From Burkholderiales bacterium (GTDB lineage Bacteria; Pseudomonadota; Gammaproteobacteria; Burkholderiales; SG8-41): a stretch of 64,000 nucleotides of DNA. Position 1 is the first letter of the stretch. The number at the start of each line of letters is the position of its first letter. Below are positions 55,111 to 62,515 of this stretch, piece after piece. The DNA is taken from positions 62,001 through 126,000 of the forward strand of contig JADZGE010000020.1 of NCBI GenBank assembly GCA_020854035.1, given 5' to 3'. A model generated the notes under the pieces. The model made no database searches, was not told the DNA's origin, and saw only the letters and a program-made list of their open reading frames with translations. Both the position numbers and the translations under genes were made by a program.

Positions 55111-56142
55111 TCAGCCAACAAGGAGGGCTGCCCGTCCCGTAACCCGTCCCTGTTCCAGGCGCTCGTGCAGTGCCTCGGCGTCATGCAGCGGACGGATTTC
55201 GGTGACGAGAGGCCAGACTTCGCCGCGTGCGACGAGCTCGAGCGTCTCCACGATCTCGCTGCGAGTAACGTAACGGCTGCCCAGCAGCTCCTGCTCCTTG
55301 AGCAGCATGTCCCTGGACGAGGCCACGAACGACTGTCCGGCGGCGCCGAGCGTCACCAGGCGTCCATGGCGACCGAGCGCGGCCGCGCCGGCTTCCAGCG
55401 TTGCAGCAGTGGAGACGTAGTCGATCGCGACGTCGACACCCCGTCCTCGGGTCAGACCCAGCAGCGTCTGGGCCACGTCGCCAGCCGAGGCATCGACTAC
55501 CTCATCCGCCCCTGCCTTACGGCACGCATCGAACTTATCGCGCGCAATGTCGACAGCGATGACCCGGGTCCTCGCCCATTTCGCCATCATCACCTGGTGG
55601 ATGCCGAGGCCACCGCCGGCGCCGAATACCGCGACCGTCTCGCCAGCCTTGGCGCGCGCCCGGCGCAGCACCTTGTAGGGCGTCGCGAGCGCATCGGTGA
55701 TGACGCCGATTTCGGCCGGATGCGCCTTGTAGTCCAGGTCCGCCGGCAACTTGATGAAGTTGTGCGCGGGAAGCTTGATGTATTGGGCGTAGCCGCCGTC
55801 GCAATCACGCCCAACGTTGCCGGCGGAGTTCTCGCACAGTGGCTCGAGATTCGCCAGGCACCACCGGCAATAACCACAGTTGAGATAGTAATACGCGGTG
55901 ACACCATCGCCGATGGAAAACCCGGTGACGCCGGGTCCGACCGAGGCGATCTCGCCGGTGATCTCGTGGCCGATGATGCGCGGAAACGACGCCGCTACGC
56001 GGCCAGCCTTCATGTGCTGGATGGTAAGACCGGAGCCGCAAGCGAGCACCCGCGCCACGGCCTCCCCCGGTCCGGCGACGGGATCGGGAACGTCGACGAG
56101 TTCGAACGGGGTCTTCGGTCCCTTGAGAACCATTGCTTTCAC
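55111..56142 (-). CDS. Zinc-dependent alcohol dehydrogenase (MDR family)
   Basis: A 343-residue medium-chain dehydrogenase/reductase. The catalytic zinc site uses Cys in LACGSGLT (residue 35) and the His-Glu pair in IIGHEITGEIA (near 60). Structural zinc Cys residues are in CGYCRWCLANLEPLCE (near 88-103). The NAD-binding motif is VFGAGGGLGIHQVMMA near 172. It oxidises an alcohol to an aldehyde or the reverse. The start is GTG 56142 after AGGGGAC; ATG 56133 is possible. It is the last gene of the LysR-Bug-acyl-CoA-dehydrogenase set, 138 nt downstream of the dehydrogenase. Confidence 0.88.
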   Translation of the reverse strand: MKAMVLKGPKTPFELVDVPDPVAGPGEAVARVLACGSGLTIQHMKAGRVAASFPRIIGHEITGEIASVGPGVTGFSIGDGVTAYYYLNCGYCRWCLANLEPLCENSAGNVGRDCDGGYAQYIKLPAHNFIKLPADLDYKAHPAEIGVITDALATPYKVLRRARAKAGETVAVFGAGGGLGIHQVMMAKWARTRVIAVDIARDKFDACRKAGADEVVDASAGDVAQTLLGLTRGRGVDVAIDYVSTAATLEAGAAALGRHGRLVTLGAAGQSFVASSRDMLLKEQELLGSRYVTRSEIVETLELVARGEVWPLVTEIRPLHDAEALHERLEQGRVTGRAALLVG

Positions 56143-56280
56143 AAGTATCGTCCCCTGTCAGCAGCCGGTCCCGGCCCTCGAACGGCTCCGGGTGCCACGC
56201 GGTCGCGCCATCGCGGCTCCGATCAGACGCCGCCGTTTCGCTCGAATGGAATGCCCGCCGTGCCGTGAACGGGCCGCGCG

Positions 56281-57489
56281 CTAGGCTTTTCCCCCGGGAT
56301 TGGGCAGCAGCCCGAACATGGCGTTGGCGGCTTTCAGGAACAGAGTCCGGTTGACGCCATCGGAATGCAGGAACGCGGCTGCGTCGCGCACCAGCTTCTC
56401 GACGCCCGTTTCCTTCATATAGCCGTAACCGCCGTGTATTTCCAGGCACCACGTGGCGATCTTCCACGCGGCCTGGGCAGCCATCGCCTTGGGCAACGCG
56501 CCCCACGTCCTGTCCCAACCGTGTTCCTTGTGGTCGGCGAGCCAGGCGGCGCGGTGAATGTAGGAGCGCGATGCATCGATCAACATGCGCATTTCCGCCA
56601 GCTGCGCGCGGATGCCGTCGTGCTCCACCAGCGGCTTGCCGCCCTGAACCCTGAGCTTCGCCCATTCGACCGCCTTGTTGTGGAGCGCGACCGCCACGCC
56701 GAGAACCGACGCACCCGCATAGACGTTCGACTGCGGAGAGAAGTCGGCCAGCACACTCGCGCCCTTGTCGACACCACCGACAACGTTCTCGTCCGGAACG
56801 AAGCAATCCTGGAAAACGAGCTCCGCATTGTTGGCAAGACGTTCCCCCATCTTGTCGTGCACGCGACCAATGGTAAAACCCGGACGATCCCGCTCCACCA
56901 GGAACATCGTCGAGCCGTCGGCCATCGTCTTTGTCTTGTCGGTCTGCACCAGCAAGAGGTAATGGCTCGCCCGGTTTCCGTTGGAAATGAAATGCTTCAG
57001 TCCATTGATGCTCCAGCCGCCCGTGACTTTCGCGGCGCTCGTGCGGTACGGGACCGGCTGAGCAGTGTTCTTGTCGGAACCGTTCCCGGGCTCGGTCGCG
57101 CCGATGGCGAGCACGCCTCGCGGGTCCTTCGCGAACGCCGGAAAGACGCGGGCTTGCTGCTCTTCGCTGAACGCCTTCTGCATGATCTGGGCGATCTTGA
57201 ATGTCTGGGCCATGACGACCGAAACACCCATGTCGCCCGTGGCGAGTTCCTCGACGACCATGGCGGTGGTCAGGGAATCCACGCCGAGGCCGCCCCATTT
57301 CTCGGCAAGCGTCATGGTGCGTATCCCGACCTCGTGCGCCTTCTCGACTATCTCCCACGAGAAACAATCCTGCGGGTCTTTGTGCGCATCCAGCACCGGG
57401 GATCGCGGCGCCACTTCCTCCTTCACGAAGCGCTCCACGGTCTGCAGAATCGCGCGCTGATCGCCGCCAAGGACAAACATGTCTTCCAT
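56281..57489 (-). CDS. Acyl-CoA dehydrogenase family protein
   Basis: A 402-residue FAD-dependent acyl-CoA dehydrogenase. The N-terminal helical domain is followed by the FAD-binding segment AIGATEPGNGSDKNTAQPVP and WSINGLKHFISNG near residue 155. The C-terminal catalytic domain has RTWGALPKAMAAQAAWKIAT and MEIHGGYGYMKETGVEKLVR. In most family members the base is the Glu of Y-E-G-T; here the aligned stretch is LHSDGVN, so Asp may replace Glu. GGGGAGAAG precedes the ATG. A Bug receptor gene lies just downstream. The substrate is an acyl-CoA of unknown structure. Confidence 0.88.
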   Translation of the reverse strand: MEDMFVLGGDQRAILQTVERFVKEEVAPRSPVLDAHKDPQDCFSWEIVEKAHEVGIRTMTLAEKWGGLGVDSLTTAMVVEELATGDMGVSVVMAQTFKIAQIMQKAFSEEQQARVFPAFAKDPRGVLAIGATEPGNGSDKNTAQPVPYRTSAAKVTGGWSINGLKHFISNGNRASHYLLLVQTDKTKTMADGSTMFLVERDRPGFTIGRVHDKMGERLANNAELVFQDCFVPDENVVGGVDKGASVLADFSPQSNVYAGASVLGVAVALHNKAVEWAKLRVQGGKPLVEHDGIRAQLAEMRMLIDASRSYIHRAAWLADHKEHGWDRTWGALPKAMAAQAAWKIATWCLEIHGGYGYMKETGVEKLVRDAAAFLHSDGVNRTLFLKAANAMFGLLPNPGGKA

Positions 57490-57510
57490 CAGGATCTTCT
57501 CCCCTTGCGC

Positions 57511-58506
57511 CTAGTTGGCTTCAATTCCGGCATTCCGGATCACGCGACCCCACTTGACGATGTCCGCCGCGATGATCGACGCCATTTCGCTCGCCGTGGA
57601 CGGCCAGACCTGTATACCGAGCATCTCGAACCGCCGGGCGGTTTCGGCGAGAGCCAGCACCGCGGCGATTTCCTTGTTCAGGCGGTCGATGATCCGCGGA
57701 GGGGTCCCGGCCGGCACCTCGACGCCCTGCCAGCCATCGGCTTCAAAACCCGGCACGACTTCGCCGATGGTCGGAATATTCGGCAGCGCCGGCAGGCGGC
57801 GCGTGCCCGTCGTGCCGAGTGGAATCACGGTACCCGCCTTGATGAGTTCGAGGGCCGTCGTGGTCGGCTGCAGGATGAGTGGCACCTGGCCACCGATCAC
57901 ATCGACCAGCGCACCGCTCTTGTACGGCACGTGCGTAAGCTGTATGCCGGCCAGCGAACTCATCAGTTCGATGATCACGTGACCTGCTCCGCCTACGCCC
58001 ATGGATGCGTAATTGATGGCCCTCGGCTTTGCCTTCGCCGCACCGATCAAATCGCGAAGCGTGCGGAACGGGAAATCCTTGTTGGCGATCAGGACGTAGG
58101 GGACGGCCGCCGCCAGCGTCACCGGCGCAAAATCCTTCACGGGGTCGTACGGCAGCTTTTTGTAGATGAACTGGTTCATCGTCACGATGGAATTCACCAT
58201 CCAGAACACCGTGTAGCCGTCGGCCGCCGCCTTGGCCACCGCTTCGGCGCCCAACATGCCCGCCGCACCGGCGCGGTTGTCCACCACGAAGGCCTGCCCC
58301 ATGCGGTCGGCCAGTTTGCCGCCCACGTACCGCGCCACGATATCCGGCGAAGTTCCGGCGGGAAACGGTACGATTACCCGCACGGGCTTGGTGGGATAAG
58401 TCCCTGCGGAACGGGTTTCCGCGGCGCGGGCGTTTTGCCACGCCACGCCCATGGAGACGAGGACCAGTGCCGTCAGCGCACGCCGACAGGAACTTGCCAG
58501 CTTCAT
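57511..58506 (-). CDS. Bug/TctC-family tripartite tricarboxylate receptor
   Basis: A 331-residue orphan Bug receptor. A signal peptide ends QNARAAE. Loops are RVIVPFPAGTSPDIVARYVG, VVDNRAGAAGMLGAEAVAKA, HVPYKSGALVDVIGGQVPLI and EVVPGFEADGWQGVEVPAGT. GGAGGG precedes the ATG at 58506. It is the first gene of the set Bug, acyl-CoA dehydrogenase, alcohol dehydrogenase on the minus strand (21 nt to the dehydrogenase), and a LysR regulator lies upstream. Uptake and catabolism of one carboxylic acid is the likely theme. Confidence 0.88.
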   Translation of the reverse strand: MKLASSCRRALTALVLVSMGVAWQNARAAETRSAGTYPTKPVRVIVPFPAGTSPDIVARYVGGKLADRMGQAFVVDNRAGAAGMLGAEAVAKAAADGYTVFWMVNSIVTMNQFIYKKLPYDPVKDFAPVTLAAAVPYVLIANKDFPFRTLRDLIGAAKAKPRAINYASMGVGGAGHVIIELMSSLAGIQLTHVPYKSGALVDVIGGQVPLILQPTTTALELIKAGTVIPLGTTGTRRLPALPNIPTIGEVVPGFEADGWQGVEVPAGTPPRIIDRLNKEIAAVLALAETARRFEMLGIQVWPSTASEMASIIAADIVKWGRVIRNAGIEAN

Positions 58507-58551
58507 TTTTCGACCCTCCACCGCGTGAGCCCGTCGTACGCCATGCGCCGC

Positions 58552-58568
58552 TCCATGCATATCATGGA
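58552..58568. promoter_or_regulatory. Palindrome between lysR and the Bug gene
   Basis: TCCATG-CATAT-CATGGA, a perfect 6-bp inverted repeat, 46-62 nt upstream of the Bug start codon and downstream of the lysR stop. It could be an operator for the adjacent LysR-type regulator, but no T-N11-A signature was confirmed. Confidence 0.35.
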
Positions 58569-58670
58569 CGACCGGGCGCGCCGAACGAATTACCGAATTG
58601 TTATGCCCGCGATGCCGCGCGGTTATGACGAAGCGGCGATGGCGTCCCGGCTGGCGGCGGCGGGCAGCAC

Positions 58671-59621
58671 TCAGGCCGGCGAAGATCGCTTTCGGCGCAT
58701 GAGCCGCGCGCCTTTCCACTGGCCGCGCTCGACTTGCGTCATGATCAAGTCGCGGATGATGGGCAGGACTTCGCTGGCGATACGGGACAACGGACGAGAA
58801 ACAGGCCAGGCGAGGCTGCGCTGGAGCCACAGCCCCGAAATCGGCACCGCGGCCAGCCCGGATTCGAGCGCCACGCCCGAGGGCACGTAAATGGTATAGC
58901 CCAGGCCCAGGCGTATCATCTGCGCCGCCAGCGCGAAAGAGCCGGCTTCGGCGCTGACCCGCAACGGAACGCGCTGGCGGGCTGCCAGAGCCTCGATCTC
59001 GTTGCGTATGCCGGCCCGCGACACGCCGGTCAGAATCAAGGGCAGGCCCCGCAACTGCCGCACCGGCATTTCCGGACAGTTCAGCAACGGATCCAGCTTG
59101 AGCCCGACCAGACAAAGCCGATCCTCGAACAACGGCTCCACTGCGATCATGTGAGCCGGCAGCGGAGCCGGCGTGGAACCGCTCAGCAGAGCGATATCCA
59201 CCACGTTGTCGCGGAGCATGTCGTGCAGATCCGGCGTGAACGCCTGGACGACATGAGGCTGGGCGTCGGGGAAGACCCGCTTTATCTGCAGCGCGGCCTG
59301 CGCGCCGATCACCGATACGTAGTTCGGGGTCATCCCGATAATCACCGGCCCCGATGGCCGTCCCTGGCTGTCCTGGATATCGCTCTTCAGCTGATCGAAG
59401 CTGCGCAACAGATACCGCGCCCGATCGAGCAGGCGCCGTCCCTCGGAGGTGAGGGTCGCGCCGCGCAAATGCCGTTCGAACAAGCGTACACCCAGTTCGT
59501 CTTCCAGCGCGTGAATACGCCGGCTCAGCGCGGGTTGGGAAATGAAGAGCTGTTGTGCCGCCTTGGAGAAATTCTCGTGCGTCGCGACGGTGATGAAATA
59601 CTTGAGCTGACGGACATCCAT
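58671..59621 (-). CDS. LysR-family transcriptional regulator
   Basis: A 316-residue LysR-type regulator. The N-terminal HTH reads NFSKAAQQLFISQPALSRRI (residues 17-36) followed by HALEDELGVRLFERHLRG. The co-inducer domain follows from about residue 90 (GPVIIGMTPNYVSVIGAQAA and on). It would sense a small aromatic or carboxylic ligand. It reads toward the Bug-acyl-CoA dehydrogenase-alcohol dehydrogenase set on the same strand, which it probably controls. The start is ATG 59621. The 467-nt gap after it (59622-60088) has no further gene. Confidence 0.87.
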   Translation of the reverse strand: MDVRQLKYFITVATHENFSKAAQQLFISQPALSRRIHALEDELGVRLFERHLRGATLTSEGRRLLDRARYLLRSFDQLKSDIQDSQGRPSGPVIIGMTPNYVSVIGAQAALQIKRVFPDAQPHVVQAFTPDLHDMLRDNVVDIALLSGSTPAPLPAHMIAVEPLFEDRLCLVGLKLDPLLNCPEMPVRQLRGLPLILTGVSRAGIRNEIEALAARQRVPLRVSAEAGSFALAAQMIRLGLGYTIYVPSGVALESGLAAVPISGLWLQRSLAWPVSRPLSRIASEVLPIIRDLIMTQVERGQWKGARLMRRKRSSPA

Positions 59622-59963
59622 GGCGCGTGCCTACGGTTGGCGGGACACGAGGGACCGGAAATCGATCCCGCCGCGATCGCTGTTCTTACGCTGCCTGACG
59701 GTGACCGAAAAACAGTTCGCGGGAATCATGATGGGCCGCCCAACCCATTGTAGCCGTCCGGGGTGAGAGCGGGAGCTCGCGAGAGCGTCGGACTGCGGGC
59801 GATCCGCTTTGCGCAAGCGAGCTCTGCCGAGCCGCCGGGGTGAGCGGGCGGACCCGCGCTCGGGGAAGCCTCCCCTCGGCCCGAGCGGGATCGGCACGCG
59901 GTCGCGGGGAAAGCCGCGGTGATTGAACCCGGCGCCCCGGCCGGCGCCGCCGCCCTGCGCGCT

Positions 59964-59993
59964 TTGTCGACTGCCGCCCTGTAACCGTATAAT
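59964..59993 (+). promoter_or_regulatory. Sigma-70-type promoter for the radical SAM gene
   Basis: TTGTCG (59964-59969), an 18-nt spacer, then TATAAT (59988-59993), a perfect -10 and a good -35, about 96 nt before the ATG at 60089. It is the only clear consensus promoter in the 59622-60088 gap. Confidence 0.6.
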
Positions 59994-60088
59994 CCGCGCA
60001 TGCCGGTGTCACGCCGCACGGCCATGCCGCTCCCCGCGCGTGGGGGTCGCGTGACACGCCGGCCGTTTCCGCGGATTTCTTCTCCCGC

Positions 60089-61390
60089 ATGACCGCGCTA
60101 CCGATCAGCGCCGCGCCGAACGCCGCAACGGGCGGCATGCTGGGCCTCATGTGGAAGACCGTTTCCAGTGATTGCAATCTGGCGTGTGACTATTGTTATT
60201 ACAGCGCAGGCAGCGGGCCGCGGAGCCGGAAGCTGCATCGCATCGAGAGCGCGCTCCTCGAAAAAGTCATTCGCGAATACATGCAGGCGTCGAACGGGGC
60301 CGTCGGATTCGCATGGCAGGGCGGCGAGCCGCTCCTCGCCGGGCTCGGGTTCTTCGAGCAGGTCGTCGCGCTTCAGATCCGGCATGCGCCGCCGAATACC
60401 CGCATCGGGAACGCGGTGCAGACGAACGGGACGCTGATCACCGATCGGTGGGCCCGGTTCTTTCGGGAGTACCGCTTCCTCGTCGGCGTCAGCGTCGATG
60501 GGCCGCGTGAAGTTCACGACGCACGCCGCGTTACGCGCGCCGGCAGGGGCACGTTCGATCTCGTCATGCGCGGGATCGGGCACCTGCGCCGCCACGACGT
60601 CGATTTCAACATCCTCACGGTGCTCCACCAGGGCAATATCGGCCGCGCGGATGAGCTCATGGCGTTCTACGCGCGCGAGGGCTTCCACTACGTGCAGTTC
60701 ATTCCCGGCATGGACTTCCACGCGCGGCAATCGGACGTGCCGGCCCGCTACCTCGTCACGCCGGAGGAGTACGGCGATTTTCTCTGCCGGGCGTTCGATA
60801 TCTGGTTCAACGACGGCGCGCCGCGAGTGTCGGTGCGGCTGTTCGACGATCTGCTGAGTGTGCGCGCCGGGCGGGAAGCGGGATCGTGCAAGCACCGGCC
60901 AGGCTGCGGGCGAACGCTCGTGCTCGAGCAAAACGGCGACGTCTATCCCTGCGACTTCTACATGGGGCCCGAGCGGCGCCTCGCGAACCTCGATACCGCC
61001 TCGTTGCGCGAGATCGTCGAAGGCTCGGCATATCGCGATTTCCTGCAACTGAAAACGCGGTTGCCGCGGGCATGCCGGCGGTGCATCCACCGGGATCTCT
61101 GCCACGGCGGCTGCCCGCGCGATCGCGCGCGGGACGAGGCGGGCGGGGCGACCGGCACCGACTATTTCTGCGCCGCGCATCGCCGGCTTTTCGAGTACGC
61201 CGGGGAACGCCTCGCCTGGCTCGCGCGAGCCATGCGCACGCGCTGGCTGATCGACCACGAACGCGCCGGCAGGAAGTGGCCGGGGCGCAACGACCCGTGC
61301 ATCTGCGGCGGCGGAGCGAAGTTCAAGCGCTGCTGCGCTCCGCTGTGGGAAGAGCTTTGCGGCTCGATGGGCGGGGCTCGATTGCCCTGA
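60089..61390 (+). CDS. Radical SAM/SPASM maturase (anSME-like) with C-terminal SEC-C motif
   Basis: A 433-residue enzyme. The radical SAM cluster is in CNLACDYCYY (C-x3-C-x2-C, near residue 30), followed by GAVGFAWQGGEPLLAG and AVQTNGTLI as in anaerobic sulfatase-maturating enzymes. The SPASM region has Cys in GSCKHRPGCGRTLVLEQNGD, VYPCDFYM and CRRCIHRDLCHGGCPRDRAR. The last about 20 residues of the domain end are GRNDPCICGGGAKFKRCC, a SEC-C-type zinc motif. It would convert Cys or Ser to formylglycine, or modify a peptide. No sulfatase or target peptide is adjacent, so the target is unknown. The ATG at 60089 has no clear Shine-Dalgarno. Confidence 0.85.
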   Translation: MTALPISAAPNAATGGMLGLMWKTVSSDCNLACDYCYYSAGSGPRSRKLHRIESALLEKVIREYMQASNGAVGFAWQGGEPLLAGLGFFEQVVALQIRHAPPNTRIGNAVQTNGTLITDRWARFFREYRFLVGVSVDGPREVHDARRVTRAGRGTFDLVMRGIGHLRRHDVDFNILTVLHQGNIGRADELMAFYAREGFHYVQFIPGMDFHARQSDVPARYLVTPEEYGDFLCRAFDIWFNDGAPRVSVRLFDDLLSVRAGREAGSCKHRPGCGRTLVLEQNGDVYPCDFYMGPERRLANLDTASLREIVEGSAYRDFLQLKTRLPRACRRCIHRDLCHGGCPRDRARDEAGGATGTDYFCAAHRRLFEYAGERLAWLARAMRTRWLIDHERAGRKWPGRNDPCICGGGAKFKRCCAPLWEELCGSMGGARLP

Positions 61391-61439
61391 ACGCGCGCTG
61401 CGGCCCGCTTCCGGCCACTCGCAGCGAACGGCCGGGCGC

Positions 61440-62264
61440 TCAGCGGTCGAGCGCGAGCGCTCGTGCCTCCGCTGCGCAATCGAGCGCGGGCTTCTTGCCG
61501 GCTGCGCGCGCCGCCGCGATCTCCTTGCGCGCCTCCGCGAGCTGGGCGTTGAAGACCGGGTTGGCGTGGAGGCGCGAGACCGTCGCGGCACCCATCACCC
61601 GGCCCGCCTCCACGTCGCTCTTCCAGTGCACGCCGCAGACCACGCGGCTCTGGCCGAACGCGAGCCCCCGCGCAAAGAGCGCATCGGCGCGGTCGGGCTC
61701 GGCTTCGGCGAGTACCAGCGCCCACGCCCAGCCGACCGACGAGTGTCCGGAGGGGTAGGAGTCGGCCTTGAAGCGGGATGCCTCGCGCGGCGTGCAGATC
61801 GGGTCGTTCGCCACCATGAACGGGCGCATGCGCTTGTAGAGGGCCTTCGCCCTGTCCGCGGATCGGCTCGAATCCATGCGCACGCGCCGCAGCAGCATGT
61901 TGAGGTGCGGCGTTGCCTCGGCCGAAACAGGGATGCCGAGCGCGCACGAGAAGTGCTCGGTGGCCCTGGGGAAGCGCAGCTCGGCGTCCTTCGCCGCCAG
62001 CTCCCAGCGCGGCGTCGTGCGCAGCGCCCGCGTCGCGCGGTAGGCTTCCTCGTCGGCGGCGAGCGCCGCGGACTTCGCCGCCGGCGGCGGCGGGAGGAGC
62101 GCCCGGCTGTCGGGGAGTTCGTTCTGCTCGAGGTATCCCGCCACGTAGCCCGGTCTCACCTCGGGCAACTCGGTGGGCGGCGCCGGCGTCACGGCTGCGC
62201 ACCCGCCCGCGAGCACGAGCGCAACTGCGACCCAGGAGAGATTCACGGAGAATGCGCGCTTCAA
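61440..62264 (-). CDS. Class A (PAP2-type) acid phosphatase, probable lipoprotein
   Basis: A 274-residue phosphatase of the PhoN/PAP2 family that removes phosphate from esters in the periplasm. Motifs are KALYKRMRPF (K-x6-RP, near residue 140), YPSGHSSVGWAWAL near 165, and SRVVCGVHWKSDVEAGRVMG (S-R-x5-H-x3-D) near 200. The signal region ends LVLAGGCAA with a lipobox-like Cys. The TTG at 62264 is the start because AGGGAGG lies 5 nt before it. An FNR-type box is centred about 90 nt upstream, with TAGAGT as -10 at the same distance as in usp. Confidence 0.85.
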   Translation of the reverse strand: MKRAFSVNLSWVAVALVLAGGCAAVTPAPPTELPEVRPGYVAGYLEQNELPDSRALLPPPPAAKSAALAADEEAYRATRALRTTPRWELAAKDAELRFPRATEHFSCALGIPVSAEATPHLNMLLRRVRMDSSRSADRAKALYKRMRPFMVANDPICTPREASRFKADSYPSGHSSVGWAWALVLAEAEPDRADALFARGLAFGQSRVVCGVHWKSDVEAGRVMGAATVSRLHANPVFNAQLAEARKEIAAARAAGKKPALDCAAEARALALDR

Positions 62265-62348
62265 CCCGGCCTCCCTTGGCGAAGTGACGACGGCAATACC
62301 GCATCGCCGCCTTGTTGCCCGACTCTAGCACCGCCGCGGACCCGCCCC

Positions 62349-62362
62349 TTGATTCAGGTCAA
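62349..62362 (-). promoter_or_regulatory. FNR/ANR-type box upstream of the acid phosphatase gene
   Basis: TTGATTCAGGTCAA (TTGAT-N4-GTCAA), with a minus-strand TAGAGT -10 at 62322-62327. The dyad centre to -10 distance is 28.5 nt, identical to that at the usp promoter. Confidence 0.7.
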
Positions 62363-62515
62363 GACGCTCGAGTGGGCGCCATGCTGCAAGCGCCGTTCAG
62401 CCGGGAGGCGGAACGGCAGGCTGCCCTCCCGCCCTGCCCCGGCGTAGCCGCAAGGCCCGATCGATCAACCCGGGATCGGGGACTCGAGGATCGGGACCGG
62501 GGACGGCCGGCGGCT

